This document shows, in pieces, positions 1 to 11,650 of a stretch of 64,000 bases of DNA. The notes beneath the pieces were generated by a model. That model was not told where the DNA came from, did no database searches, and worked only from the letters and a program-made list of their open reading frames with translations. This stretch comes from Prototheca cutis. Its lineage: Eukaryota; Chlorophyta; Trebouxiophyceae; Chlorellales; Chlorellaceae. A program made the position numbers and the translations under genes. Positions within the stretch are counted from its first letter, which is position 1, and each line of letters opens with the position of its first letter. The stretch covers positions 338,018-402,017 of the forward strand of contig BCIH01000002.1 of NCBI GenBank assembly GCA_002897115.2, given 5' to 3'.

Positions 1-94
1 GGCAGTAGCCCGTTACAGTGCCAAGTGACCAGACAGACCCAGCCATTGTGCATATAAATTTCGACTCTGCAAATCATGGCTTCTCAGGAAGACA

Positions 95-1745
95 ATGGGG
101 CTGCCCCCCCCCCCCCCGCCACTCCCCCCAGAGCCCCCGCTACCACCAGGTGGCGGTGCCGCACCCCCTCTGCCCCCGTTGCCAAGCGATGGGATTCCCC
201 AGCCCCCCCTGCCACCCACCACCGACGCCAAAGAGCAAATGGACGAGGAGGCGGAAGAGGATCCTCTAGTGGTGGCACAGCGTCGGAGAGAGGAGGAAGA
301 GAAGGCTCTGCAGGAAGCAGCAGATATCCACGAGGATGACGACCCTCTCCTCAAGGTGAGTTAATCATGAGCCTGGAGAACTTTGCTGATGAAATGCCGT
401 GGATTTGGACTGGTTTTCAGTAGGTGCTTGCGCCTGATTTCAGGCATGGATGGTGGTTGAGGATGACGGTTGCGGCTGAGCAGAGGAGCGGCTCTGACCA
501 AGGACGCCCTTCTCCCATGAAGTCCCCCAAACCCCCTTCTAAAAAAACAGGAATTTTATTCGGATATGAAGGCGGTGGATCGGGAGAATGAGGTGAACCG
601 TATCCTGGGCGCCTTCAAGCTCAACCCCTACGAGCAGCTGGGCCTGCGGTTGGATGTTGATCCCGGCACCATTGCGCGGCAGTACCGCAAGTCCTCGCTC
701 ATGGTGCATCCGGACAAGTGCTCCCACCCAAAGGCAAAGCCGGCGTTCGAAATCATAGGCGAGGCGCTCAAGCAGCTCAAGGATCCCGAGCGCAAGAAAG
801 TTCTGGACGAATACCTTGCTGTCGCCAAAGGTATATTTTGTTCTCTTTCTTTGTTCTTGGTGTGGATGTTTGATTGGGTTTGTTCAGCGTGGGAGTAGGA
901 TTGTGCAAGGGACAAGGATTTGATGCATGCTCCTCAATGTGTGGGTCTTGTCATCGTACCTTACCCGCCCTGCCACCATCACAAAAAAACCAGAGCAAGT
1001 GCTAAAGGATTGGAAGAAGGCGGCCAAGCATGATGCGGCAGTGCGGGTGGCAGCCAGCATGGACCAAAAGGGCTTGGAGGGAGTGCAGGCGGCGTACGAG
1101 CAGACGCAGCAGTTTCATGATGCCTGGAAGCTCAAGGCTCGAGACGTGCTGGCCCGCTCAGAGTGGCATCGCCGCAAGCAGATCAAGAGGGTGCGTGTGT
1201 GGGTAGAGGGGGTGTTGTGTGTGGGGGTGGAGGGGGTGTTGTGTGCGTGCATGTGCGTGTGTGTTGCTTAGGAATGTACACCACACACACCGCGGTGCTG
1301 CTTCCAACCAAACGGCAACTGCTACTGATCACAGATCAAGGAAGAGGAGGAGCGGGCACTGGTGGAGCTCAAGGAGGAAAAGTCCCTGGCCAAGCGGCTC
1401 AAGAACGAGGAGAAACGGGTGCGTAGGGTGTCGTGCTCGGCCTGTCCAGCACTGGATGGAGTGACAGACCTGAGCATCGCCGGGACCACTGCATTCCCTG
1501 GTGTGGATCAGTGAAAGGGAGTCGGTCTCCGATTCCCTTTTTGAGCATACGTGCACAATCCGCTCGCGCAGTGGGAGAAGACCCGGGAGAATCGGGTGGG
1601 CACGTGGCGCGATTTCCAGAGCGGCAAGTCCAAGAAGACCAAAAGCATGGGAGGGATCAAGCCCCCCAAGGCCAAGGAAGAGGATTCTGACAAACGGTAC
1701 ATCCAGCGTGCCATTGGAGAGCAGTTCCGGCCAAGCCAAAAATAG
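95..1745 (+). CDS. DNAJC8: DnaJ homologue subfamily C member 8 (spliceosome-associated J protein)
   Basis: Five exons join in frame: about 95-355, 551-830, 994-1190, 1335-1418 and 1572-1745, all GT-AG. The J domain is in exon 2 and carries the HPD tripeptide (MVHPDKCSHP) that stimulates Hsp70 ATPase. A long charged helix follows, and the C-terminal WEKTRENRVGTWRDFQ block is characteristic of DNAJC8, which is associated with spliceosomes. The N-terminus is proline-rich and then acidic. The start is uncertain: the ATG at 95 is in frame with the rest, but an ATG at 76 in a better context (MASQEDNG) lies one base out of frame, separated by a run of 14 C, so a homopolymer error could hide the true start. 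A TGTAA motif at 1897 follows the stop. Family assignment is firm. Confidence 0.86.
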
Positions 1746-1896
1746 CGGCAAGCCAGGCAAGAGGAGGGACGTGAGGAATGGTGTCACCCTCTGCCGAGGG
1801 CATCCCACAGCATGTTTCCACATGGAACATGGATGGCGATGACGACTCAACCCCACCCATGCCCCCTCGCTGCACACAATTCTTGTTGTCACTGTG

Positions 1897-1901
1897 TGTA
1901 A
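1897..1901 (+). terminator. TGTAA poly(A) signal candidate after DNAJC8
   Basis: TGTAA about 150 bp downstream of the DNAJC8 stop codon. In green algae TGTAA is the usual polyadenylation signal. A pentamer also occurs by chance, so the support is position only. Confidence 0.35.
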
Positions 1902-1993
1902 ATGAACAGACGGTAATGGGGGGTTCTGTTCCTACGTTCTGCACGCACCAGGTCCCTCGAAAGAACCAAGACTGCTGGTCAAACGGTGACATA

Positions 1994-2354
1994 CCATGCA
2001 GGGCNAAAATAATGCCACCAGCTCAGCCAGCANCAGCNTCACANCACNCCNGGGGTTGCTGGGCATCACTGATGGCCGNAAATTTTCACACTCTGCAAGG
2101 CAAGAGGAAGGTGGACTGCCTCAATGATGGGCCACCGAGTTGCAACAAGTGTCGTGCCAGGCTCAATTTCCAGGACTTTCTAAAACCTCCTTGCACGACC
2201 CGTCCTGCTGCCAAGAAGGAACCCAACCCATCCTCTGAGTGACGCGGCAAGGGAATGCGGTCCAACAGGCATTTTGTTTGGGAGACATGCCCTTGCTGTG
2301 CAGGTGGGAGTCGACGAATCTCGAGAAGGTTTTCATCATTTTTGCCCTGCATTG
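1994..2354. mobile_element. Short TIR element, internally deleted copy (copy A)
   Basis: The ends are inverted repeats: ATGCAGGGCNAAAATAATG at 1996 and CATCATTTTTGCCCTGCAT ending at 2352. Adding two bases on each side leaves a TA dinucleotide at both outer borders (1992-1993 and 2355-2356), as expected of a TA target-site duplication. Both arms are closely similar to the longer copy at 48523-49126; the roughly 240-bp middle of that copy is missing here. Seven undetermined bases fall in the first 85 bp, as expected if reads from several genomic copies collapsed. No intact ORF. It sits 17 bp from the ERV1 stop codon, so ERV1 may use element sequence as 3' UTR. Confidence 0.8.
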
Positions 2355-2370
2355 TACACACACCGATGGC

Positions 2371-3304
2371 CTAACTCCAAAACCACGGTCGCTGAAGTTG
2401 CCCCCCCAGCGGGGACACTGCGAGGCTGCAGATGTGCTGGCCATCCTCTTCGCAATCCAGGGGCTGCCACCTGGCGGGCGCCAGGGCGCAATTGAAAAGA
2501 GGCTTGCCCAGTCGACAGTTGACGGTGTTGTGCACGCGACAGAGGTACTGCTGGAAAGCCGGGCCCGAGCGGACGTCCGGAGGCTGCTCCCTGCGTGAAG
2601 AGGGCCGAGGTGTGTCATAGTAGAATTTGAGTTCACAGTCCGAATGCCCTCTGTGCACATGAGTGCCGTTGGGCAGACTCCCACTCCCGTGATGCGGCCC
2701 CCCCCCCCCCCCAACCCACTAAGCCACTGCCCAGTTCGCACCGCACAATGGCTGCAAAGTGCTTTGCACAGTCGGCGCATGGATATATCCTCGTCAACAC
2801 CATGATCTGCATAGTTTGGTGGTGGGAGTTGTGGACACTTGTTGCCACCAGCAACACAAGGGTAGCCAGCCGCAGTCCTTGGTCATCGTACTCACAGCAT
2901 TTCTCCTGAAGCCCCCCCCCCCCCCCCCAACACACATACGCATATTGCATGCCACGTACGAGTGATTTGACGTCCTTCTGTTGGGCCCTGGTGGGCGCGT
3001 CGGGGAGTTGGGCCGCCAGTGTATGCAGCAGTGTCCAGGTGCTCCTGCCCAGCTCCTCCTTGGGATCAGGGGACTGCAGGGGTCGTGCTCGCTGCAGACG
3101 GCTCGCTCTCTGCTTTGCCCATCGCCGCTCAATGTCAAGTCTCAATTGTTGGACATTGTCTCGAAGTCCCCAGGCGGCCTGGCACAGGCATCGGAGCAGA
3201 TCGGCGACCGGCCGTGGTCGAAGAGCCCCGGAGGGTGATCGCACAGCAGACCCGCCTGCCGCACCTGCGGCCAAAGGGCCATCCGAATTGGCCAACTCAA
3301 CCAT
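2371..3304 (-). CDS. ERV1: FAD-linked sulfhydryl oxidase ERV1/ALR
   Basis: Three exons: about 2960-3304, 2742-2806 and 2371-2590, in phase across both introns; 209 aa from the ATG at 3304. Reading stays open upstream to another ATG at 3466, so the N-terminus may be longer. The ERV1 fold is clear: LGRSTWTLLHTLAAQLPD, the redox pair YPCADCA, then QPPDVRSGPAFQQYLC and the FAD-binding HNTVNCRLGKPLFNC. It introduces disulfides, in the mitochondrial intermembrane space in most eukaryotes (MIA40/ERV1 relay). The tail DCEEDGQHIC resembles the extra C-terminal cysteine pair of plant ERV1 rather than the N-terminal shuttle pair of yeast and animals. Both introns contain poly(C) on the plus strand. The gene ends 17 bp from TIR element copy A. 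Confidence 0.88.
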
Positions 3305-3493
3305 TCCATACACGCGTTGTGTTGTGTGCTGACTGTGCCATGTGCATTTCTTGTGTCCGTTGTTCTCGCCATGCTTTGATTTCATTTTGCGTGCCGGAGG
3401 TTTGACAACGGTGGGGCCTGGGGGCCCTTGAGGCCCTGAGGCGGAAGCAACAGCAGCATGGGCCATGAGACAAGGCAGTCCCCAAGCAGCGCC

Positions 3494-4593
3494 TCAGGGG
3501 TGGTCCTGGGGAGTCTGGTAGCTGCCCCTCTCCCGCAAAAAGTCATCGGCCTGGGGGTTGTAGGACTCGCGCGGCGAGCGATCGCCGAGCGCCGGCGGGC
3601 CAGTCCCGTACTTGGTGGCGCCATAGTACTTGAGGACATCCTGCAGAGTTTGAAGGTCATGGTGAAGTCTCAGCGGGGCGTGTGCATGCCGCCGTGCATT
3701 GGGATTATGAGTAGAAAGAGTAAAAAAGGCACAGAAGCATTTGCCGACGTATGATGATGTCACAATACATTGGGAGATCCCCGCGATATCAATCAACGCC
3801 GGGACAGCTCGAGAGGTGTCCCCTGGAAAACAGTCCATTCGGGGGCAAAACAGGCAACTCCGGCCCAGCTCTCCAACCCTCCAATTATGGCCGACACCCA
3901 CGGTACACGGACCTCTGGATAGATGCCCTTTTCCTCCGTAGCTCCGTACTTGCCCTTCGCCTTGGCATAGGACAGCGGGGTCCAGCCCTTTGGTGACTCC
4001 TGGTCCAGATCCACGCCATACTCGAGCAGCAGCTTGATCATCTCCACGCCTGTGGCATTATTGTTTTTGTGATGTTGCTGGTGGTGGGTGGAGGAGTTGT
4101 GTCTTCGTGGCGGGGTGGGGGGGAGAGCTGCTCCCCTCGGCCACAGCCATGCTCTGCTCTACCCTACCAGCGATACCCAGCCCGATCAGGTAAACACGAG
4201 TCCCTCACCGCCGTCGATGGCCCAGAACAGGGTGAGATCGGCGCCAGCATTGACCAGGTTGGGGTCTGCCCCCGCGCGGAGGAGGGCCTTGGCGCACTCC
4301 AGGCGCCCCCGGTGGGCGGCCACCATGAGTGGGGTGTAGCCTTCTGGGCACTTGTAGGCGCGGCCAAACACAAAATTGACGTCCGCGCCCTCCTCGATCT
4401 TTTTGTACACGGCCCGGATGTCGTTCTTCACGATGGCATTGTAGAGCTCCTCCGTCTCCCGGGAAGCCTTCACCACCCCCTCCCCCGTGGCCTCGGGGTC
4501 GTAGTCGGGGTGGTGAGAACCCCTGCCCCCGTCCCACTGCGCCTCGTAGGCATCATCCAGCGCCTTTTGGCGCTTGCGCATGATCTCCTCCAT
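3494..4593 (-). CDS. Ankyrin-repeat protein
   Basis: Three exons (about 4209-4593, 3913-4049, 3494-3640) join in phase to 222 aa from the ATG at 4593. Two or three ankyrin repeats are visible: GYTPLMVAAHRGRLECAKAL, then VEMIKLLLEYGVDLDQ, then GWTPLSYAKAKGKYGA. A charged helical N-terminus precedes them, and a tyrosine/glycine-rich tail (DVLKYYGATKYGTGP) follows. Ankyrin repeats mediate protein binding, so no enzymatic role can be inferred. A good 3' splice site lies just upstream of the ATG at about 4608, so an additional 5' exon within 4610-4730 is possible. It runs in the same direction as ERV1, with 189 bp between its stop and the chosen ERV1 start. Confidence 0.75.
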
Positions 4594-5241
4594 GGCGTCA
4601 CGCTCCGGGCGGCCTGCGCGACAGGTGGAGATGGCGCACGGTTTGACTTTTTCGGCCGGGCGCAAGAGAGACGCGCAGGGTCCTGAAAGCACACGCCAGA
4701 GTTTGGAGCAGCTACATGCACAACTCACAGGATCAAATGCAGCGAGAGGGGAGGGGGAGCGGGGGGTTGCGCGGGGGCGAGCTCGACAGGCCAGTCAGGG
4801 GTCCTGCTCTCCCTGCAACGCGGACTGCGGCGCGATTCGAGATCAAGCGGCTCAGATTGAGTGCACTGATGACATCCACTTTACCAAATGTAACAGTACG
4901 GTCCCCTGCCAAACCTGCTTTAGGCAATCGGCGCGCAGGAGAGGAGGGAGGCCCAATCGCGGGAGGGTTGGTCCCACACCGCCGAACACGAGCAGTCGAT
5001 TGCAGATTTCGCTCGAATTTTGAAAGTGCATCTGGCCCGCCGATTTCTTCCCCAATTCTTGTAATGGACTTTCAGGTCTAAATCGTCTGCGAAGCGCGTC
5101 GCCTTTGCGGGGATTGGAGCTGCGTGGCTGGGCGTTTGACCCGGCCCGGGGCCGCAAGGCCACCACTGGGAGCTCTGCTCCCCCCCCCGCTGGGCTGGCA
5201 GTGCGGTTGGCGCGCGTGCCGGCGTCGAGCACTAGATCACG
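4594..5241. promoter_or_regulatory. Divergent intergenic region between ankyrin and TPR genes
   Basis: About 650 bp between two divergent start codons, so it should hold both promoters. No TATA box or repeat stands out. A possible upstream non-coding or short coding exon of the ankyrin gene could lie at 4610-4730. Confidence 0.4.
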
Positions 5242-6585
5242 ATGTTTGGAGGCGGGATGGACGGCGGGATGGACCAGAGCCGAGCAATGGTGGGATGCGT
5301 GCTTGTTTGACAGGATGGGTGTGTGCGTGGGGGGGGGGTCCCTAACCAGGGAAGGGAGGGTTGGGCCCCTTTTCTGGTTCTTCGGATGGGCATGCATGCG
5401 TGCACCGTGCTTGACCTTGAGAGTGGGTGCACGCCGACCCTGAGCCAGCACTTGCCCACCAGGAGCCCGCACGAGTCAAACCCCCACAATGCAACGGAAA
5501 CCACCACGCAGGAGGCGAGCTTCAGGGAGTTTCTGTCTCGCCCCGAGAACGCAGCGGTGGTGGAGAAGCACCAGCGCAAGGAGGCTCGGCAGGCGCTCAA
5601 GGCACAGGAGCGCGTGCAGCTGGAGCACCTGCGAGGCGCGGTGCTGGGTGCGGACTTTGAGGCGCAGCGTGCGGTGGCGCCCTTTCTCCGTACGCCCGTC
5701 CTGCGGCGGGTAGTCCAGACGTTTGCCAATGACCCGCGAGGCGATTTCTCCGCGTGGGCGGGCAACCCACGCGTGATCGAGATGCTGACAGCTGCGCAGA
5801 AGCTTCTGGACTCGGGCGCGATGTCAGAGGGCGAAATGGAAAACCTGCTCGTCGCGCAGCTCAAGGACCCGACCCACGAAGCGCATGCTGAGTTTGAGAA
5901 GAAAGCGCGGCGCGTCGCACGTCTCCCGACCGACGCGCTGGTTGGCGCCCTCAACGAACATGTATGCGTGTATTTGGGAGGAAGGTTCCTGGGGGGTTCG
6001 TTTCACAGAATATCTTCGTTCATTTTTACTATGTGCACAATGCATCCCCTCCTCTCAAATAATCACACCAAAAAGACATATCCCCCCCCCAACACCCCCC
6101 AATTGCGACAGTTGACGGAGCGACGCAAGGGCAACGAGGCGTACCGTGCTCGTAGATGGGAGGAGGCGCTGCGAGCATACACCCGCGCCGCGGCGGTGGT
6201 GGAATTTGTGGAAGGCCTCAGTCGCGCCGACCAGGCCGAGGTGGTTCGTAATCGCGTCGCGGTCTACTGCAACCTTGCGGCGCTGCACCTTGAGACGCAG
6301 GCGTTCGGCGAGGCGGTTGCCTTCTGTGACAAGGCGCTGGCGTTAGACCCCGGATGCGTCAAGGCCAGGCTACGCCGGGCCAAAGCCAATGCAGGGCGCC
6401 ATGCCTACACCGAGGCTGAGGCCGACGTAGCAGCGCTCGAGGGCGCTGTGAATGCTGATTTGGCCCTGGGCGCCCAAGTAAAGGAGGTGAGGGACCTGCT
6501 CGGCAGGTCCAAGCTTGCCGCGGCGGCCAGCGAGCGTGCGGCCTTTGGCAGCATCTTCGCCACACCAACGCCCTGCGGCGCGTGA
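5242..6585 (+). CDS. TPR-domain protein, co-chaperone-like
   Basis: Three exons: 5242-5289 (MFGGGMDGGMDQSRAM), 5512-5961 and 6112-6585; all junctions are phase 0 and the product is 323 aa. The C-terminal half holds tetratricopeptide repeats: LTERRKGNEAYRARRWEEA, then a helix pair ending in AVYCNLAALHLE, then AFCDKALALDPGCVKARLRR. The N-terminal half is charged and helical with a conserved-looking block NPRVIEMLTAAQKLLDSG. The GNEAYRARRWEEAL / NLAALHL pattern is that of clamp-type TPRs which bind Hsp70/Hsp90 tails, but the partner is not shown by the sequence. I cannot place it in a named family. Confidence 0.8.
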
Positions 6586-7110
6586 GCAGCCGCAGATTGA
6601 TTGAACATCTGTCTGCAATGGATGCTCACGCGCGCACTGGACATCCAGTGCGCGGCTGCTTGTCTAGAAGAAAGAACTGCCGCCGATTGGTGTCACTTGG
6701 CTGGGCCCTTGTGTGGCGCCTCAACAATCCCCCTCCAAAACGGAGCCGACTCCCGGACCATCATGCACCCACCCCATGTTCCAGCCAACGAAAGAAACGG
6801 ATGCTGTGGATTAAATACATTTGGTTATCGTACCAGGGTTCAGTGGCAAGACACAGTGCAAGGGATTTCAAAAAGAGTCCACAGCAGCGGGTGCGTGGGC
6901 ATCGTCAGATCGCCCGGCACATGCATGCAACGCGAGCGAGAGTTTTGAGCTAAAGCAAGGGATACGATCCGCCAGCGATTCGTTTGTACACATCGGAAAC
7001 AAGCAGCTGTGTGCGCGTGAGAAACACACGAGCAAGAGCAGCCCAGGCAGAGGAAGGCCTGCGCCACCACGCAGCGTCATCTTTAACAGGGTGCTTCTCA
7101 CGGTGAAGCC
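6586..7110. other. Convergent intergenic region, nothing recognised
   Basis: About 525 bp between the 3' ends of the TPR gene and the DeSI-like gene. It should hold both 3' UTRs. No coding pattern, RNA gene or repeat was seen. Confidence 0.5.
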
Positions 7111-8253
7111 TCAGGCGATGAGGTGTGGGGACATGACCTGTCGTGACAGCTGATTTGGCGCCACGACCATCACCTTTTGCGCTGGGTCCACGCTGGACTC
7201 CATGCCGTTGCCCAGGAGATGCTGCTCCTCCGTCTCCACCGCCTGCGGCGGCCGCAACGGCGGCACCCACCCCTGGGGCAGCAGGCAGTGCAGGCCCACA
7301 GCCAGATTGGCCAGTCGGTTTACCTACAGCGAATAAAGCGTGGTGGCGGCGGTAAGAAGAAGAAGAGCGGGTTGCAATGGGTGCCTGTGGCCACAGGAGT
7401 TTCATTCTTTGTACCCAGGGATGCCTAGTTCGGACAACTCGATGCTCCTCTGTCTCCACTACATACACCTGCCGCCCACGACCCGACAGCCTCCCTCCCC
7501 TCCCCTACACACCCAACGCACAAACAGTTGCACTCACCCAACATGGCGATCGGTGTCCAGTCAGCCTAAAGCAGAGCTCATCGGAAAAGGTGTTGCAGTT
7601 TTGCTGGAGCAGGTGGTATGCGTTTCCTTTGAACAGCTGTCCGAGCTCCTGGACCAGGGAGTAGACCTCCCGCGGGTTGAGCGACGTCTGGCCCACCATA
7701 ATCGCCTCCCTGAATGTCACCGTGCCAGGTGCATGCCGCGGCGTCGTCGCAAACACGCCTGGGATCGATGGGCACCCGGGGGACTAGCGTTGGTCAGAGC
7801 GGTTCACCGACAATGCTTGCAGCGATCGACCGCCCTTTTACATATGCCGGCACAAACACGCCAGATTGCACACAACGCAGGTGACATGGGGTTGCATGTG
7901 GGAGCAAGAGGCGCTCACACCGGGGGGGCATACCTTGGACAGCCCTTCCCAGTGGGTCTGTCCGACCCTACCCCAGCCGGAGTTGCAACTGCCAGGCTCG
8001 TTCCCTATCCATCCGGCCCTCGCCCTAGGCTCCCGCGAGGACTCTGCCCCAAAACAAGGGAATTGTGGGGCTGGAGGCCGCCCATGGCACACCAGATCCC
8101 CGTACCTGGCGCGTCGAACTCGTGTCCTCCGTAGGCGTACTCCACGCCGTAAACTTCGACACCGGAGTGGAACACGCCCACGCCGCACCAGTACGTCCAG
8201 TCGTTGTGCTCGATAAGGTCATATACATTCAGGANCACCTCTGTGCCGGGCAT
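7111..8253 (-). CDS. PPPDE/DeSI-family thiol peptidase
   Basis: Three exons (about 8106-8253, 7538-7758, 7111-7323) join in phase to 193 aa from the ATG at 8253. PPPDE landmarks are complete: LNVYDLIEHN, the catalytic His region GVFHSGVEVYGVEYAYGG, and the catalytic Cys in LLQQNCNTFSDEL, followed by PCWVNRLA, which crosses the last intron and matches the family. PPPDE proteins are cysteine isopeptidases; animal DeSI members remove SUMO and some relatives cleave ubiquitin or palmitate. The C-terminal 50 residues are not conserved. One undetermined base lies in codon 7. The substrate cannot be inferred. Confidence 0.88.
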
Positions 8254-9465
8254 GCGACCTCCAAGGCCCTCTACGGCCTGGACTGCCCCGCTCTGACGCG
8301 GACTCCGGGAGCGAACAATGCTTCGCAAGGGCGAAGGCCCGCAAGAGCAATGCACTGGGTACACAAGGTGGGTTTCCTGTGCGTCAAAATGCTCGTTGGA
8401 TTGCAATGACTTGTAGCTGCGCTATCTTTAAGGAACCCGAGGCGACTTTCAAATGCCCAGGGCTAATCGCTGGAGTTGGCTCGACCCCCCAAGCTCGGGC
8501 CCACGTGCCATGTGCGTGTGGGGGTTTTCCAATGCTCATGTGCTCGAATGTGGAATCAACAGAAGGCTTTGCGGCGCCGGGAAAGCACTATGCATCCTCA
8601 CAGGATTTACTGCCTGGCATTGAAACAACAAAATAACATGTAATTGGTTGGCTTAGCAACCCTTGTTTGCTGTGAAAGGACCGGGGAGTCTCCTTTCTAC
8701 AGGCAGGCGCACACCATTAACAGCTTACACGGCAATAGCACTGGGGGGTAAAGCCCAGAAGCAGCCGGGCATTGACTTGAATATTGCATATGGCCCTTCA
8801 TGCATCAAATGCGCCACCGATTGATGGGGCATTTTAACCCAGAGCCCATCATCGTGTGTGGACGGGGCAAGACGTGCTTTGGCGACAGAGCGGTTGTTCC
8901 ACCAAACAGTGGCCTGTTGTCACACCGCACGTTGATGCAGGCAAGGTGCCATTTGAACAAAGACCCTGCTGTGTCTGTGAATTGCCAATGCCGCCTGACG
9001 TGCATGACGATGTTCTGACTCGGATGTCTGGCAAGCACATAGTGCCAATACCCGACTCCAGTTGTGTGCGGTCGTCCCCATGAAACATCAGATGGGAATG
9101 TGGAGCCCACGACACAAGCATCACTACAAGATGTTTCTCCGTTTTAANCTAGGCATCAGGAGAACCGGTCTTTTCCAGTAAGTAGCGGCGGCCCACGGCC
9201 ATGGACCATGGCCCCACCCCAAATTGGGAGATCTCAATCCACCCAACACCCCCAAATCCACACCCAGTGATCAAGCAGAAATCCGGGCTTTCAGTCCATT
9301 GACGAACCGCATATTGTATAATTGGCTCGTGATTCTATTGAAACACTTAGAACATCGGAGCGTGCAGGTCCCTGTCGAACACCTCGGGGGTGTGGGCCCG
9401 CTCGATCACTCCCAGCGCTCCTTCTCCCGGCCTGGCAGAGCGAGCCGGGCCGGAGCCCTGCAGGC
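8254..9465. promoter_or_regulatory. Divergent intergenic region between DeSI-like gene and RPT5
   Basis: About 1.2 kb, the longest gene-free stretch in the left half. It separates divergent starts and so probably holds both promoters. No persuasive coding exon, RNA gene or repeat was seen on either strand. Confidence 0.45.
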
Positions 9466-11171
9466 ATGGCGGCGGTAGGGGAGATCTTTGGGGATGACCA
9501 GGGCCCAGATTCGGGGCTGCCAGAGGAGTTTCGGACCATGACAGCGGAGGACATCCAGCGCAGGTGCCTGGGTGCGGGAGGAGGGCCCATGACAATGCAC
9601 CAGGGCCGGGCTGGGGAGGGTCTGCCTTCCCTCCCAAGGCCCGCTGTGATCTCCCGTGGTGCGTCTTTCNATCGAACCCCACTGCCACGTGCCACAGGAC
9701 GCGGCTGTTGGAGACGGAGATTCGCGTGCTGCGGGAGGAGAGCAACCGGCTGGCCCACGACAAGGCGGGCCTGGCCGAGCGCATCAAGGACAACAAGGAG
9801 AAGATCAAGCTCAACAACCAGCTGCCCTACCTGGTGGGGAACGTGGTGGAGGTCCTGGACATCGACCCAGAGGAGGAAGAGGAGGAAGACGGTCAGTGGG
9901 GTTGGTAGTATTGAGCGACTGGGCATTCGTGACATCCTGTGCGGTGCCCCCCCCCCCCCCCCGCGATAAAAAAGGAAGGCGCAACAAAATAACAATAATA
10001 ACGCCAAAATTCCAAAAAAGCCACATCACCCTTCCTCTAACTACAGCAAGTACGTACAAGGACGCTTCCAAGCGGGGCAAGTGCGTGGTGCTGAAAACGA
10101 GTACGCGGCAGACGGTCTTCCTTCCCGTGGCGGGCCTGGTGGATCCAGAGACGCTCAAGCCCGGGGACTTGGTGGGTGCGAACAAGGATTCGTACCTGAT
10201 CCTGGACACCCTCCCCGCCGAGTACGACTCCCGTGCTAAGGCGATGGAAATGGATGAGCGGCCGACGGAGGATTACACAGACATTGGCGGGCTGGACAAG
10301 CAGATTCAGGAGCTGCGTGAGGCGATCGTGCTGCCCATCACACACAAGGACCGGTTCAAGGCGCTGGGCATCCGCCCGCCCAAGGGCGTGCTGCTGCACG
10401 GGCCCCCCGGGACGGGCAAGACCCTGATCGCGCGGGCGTGCGCGGCCCAGACCCAGGCGTCCTTCCTCAAACTGGCGGGGCCCAGCCTGGTGCAGATGTT
10501 TATCGGCGACGGCGCCAAGATTGTTCGTGATGCGTTTGCCATCGCGCGCGAAAAGGCGCCCTGCATCATCTTTATCGACGAGATTGACGCCATAGGCACC
10601 ACGCGCCGCGACTCGGAGCTCAGCGGCGACCGTGAGGTCCAGCGAACCATGCTGGAGCTGCTCAACCAGCTGGACGGCTTTAGTTCCCAGGATGATGTTA
10701 AAATCATTGCTGCGACCAACCGACCCGACATCCTCGACCCCGCCCTCATGCGCTCTGGTCTGTCTTTTTTTGGAAGGGGTGGGAATTTTGAGGGCGAGAA
10801 TTGGTTGCTGGAGATGTTGCCTTGGCACTACCCCACTCTCTGAACATCAAAACCAAAATAAATCTTATAAAAAAACCCTCGCGACAGGTCGGCTGGATCG
10901 GAAGATTGAATTTCCGCATCCCAACGAGGAGGCACGGGCCAAGATCCTGCGCATCCACTCGCGCAAGATGAACGTGTCGGCCGACGTCAACTTTGAGGAG
11001 CTGGGGCGGTCCACGGACGATTTCAACGCCGCGCAGCTCAAGGCCGTCTGTGTGGAGGCGGGCATGCTCGCGCTGCGGCGCGACGCCACGGAGATCAAGC
11101 ACGAAGATTTTAACGAAGCCGTGGGCGAGGTGCAAGCCAAGAAGAAGACCTCCCTGCAATACTACGCCTGA
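9466..11171 (+). CDS. RPT5: 26S proteasome regulatory AAA-ATPase subunit RPT5 (6A/PSMC3)
   Basis: Four exons (9466-9563, 9698-9891, 10047-10757, 10888-11171) join in phase to 428 aa, the usual length. Order: N-terminal coiled coil ([15 protein letters not shown]), OB domain, then the AAA module with Walker A GPPGTGKT, Walker [12 protein letters not shown], the SRH with [14 protein letters not shown], and a C-terminal four-helix domain. The last residues SLQYYA are the HbYX-type tail that docks RPT5 into the 20S alpha ring and opens its gate. It unfolds ubiquitinated substrates in cytosol and nucleus. Intron 2 contains a run of about 15 C. Confidence 0.97.
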
Positions 11172-11650
11172 AGAGGAGTGGTGTTCATGCGGCCGGGCGT
11201 GTCTGTCTGTGCGTACTGGGGAGATAGTGGCCGAGTCCGTGGGGGCCCTGGGAAGGGAGGAGAAATTTATTCAGTAGAAGAACATCCCCACCCCGCCACC
11301 CAGCCTGGGGAAATGGCCGGTGCTTGACTGCGGGTTCAAGATTCCAGACAAAAACGGCTTCTGGATCCCCCTTTTGGCCCGCGGTCTGCCTCACTATGCG
11401 CTATGTGCAGTTGGCTCGTAAGCTGAGACCATGGTCTTCTTGCCAGGACACAAGCCTGACAGTTTGTTGCTCCCGTCGCCGAGGCGCACAGCCTGAAGCG
11501 TGTCTTGGGGGGGCTTAGTAAAGGGCCAGTGCTGACATTGACAAGGACCGGAGGGTGCTGCGAATGTGGGGGGGAGGTCCTTTGTAAACGCCTGCAGCGT
11601 TTCCAGCAGCACTAGGGATCAGGCCTGCTGTGGTGGTCCTTGGATGTGTG
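11172..11650. other. Convergent intergenic region between RPT5 and FANCD2
   Basis: About 480 bp between two 3' ends. A TGTAA occurs at about 11586 on the plus strand, rather far from the RPT5 stop. Nothing else was recognised. Confidence 0.4.

Noticed and set aside
10037..10828. 263-codon minus-strand frame opposite RPT5
   Set aside because: Antisense shadow of a strongly conserved ATPase exon in GC-rich DNA; no domain recognised.
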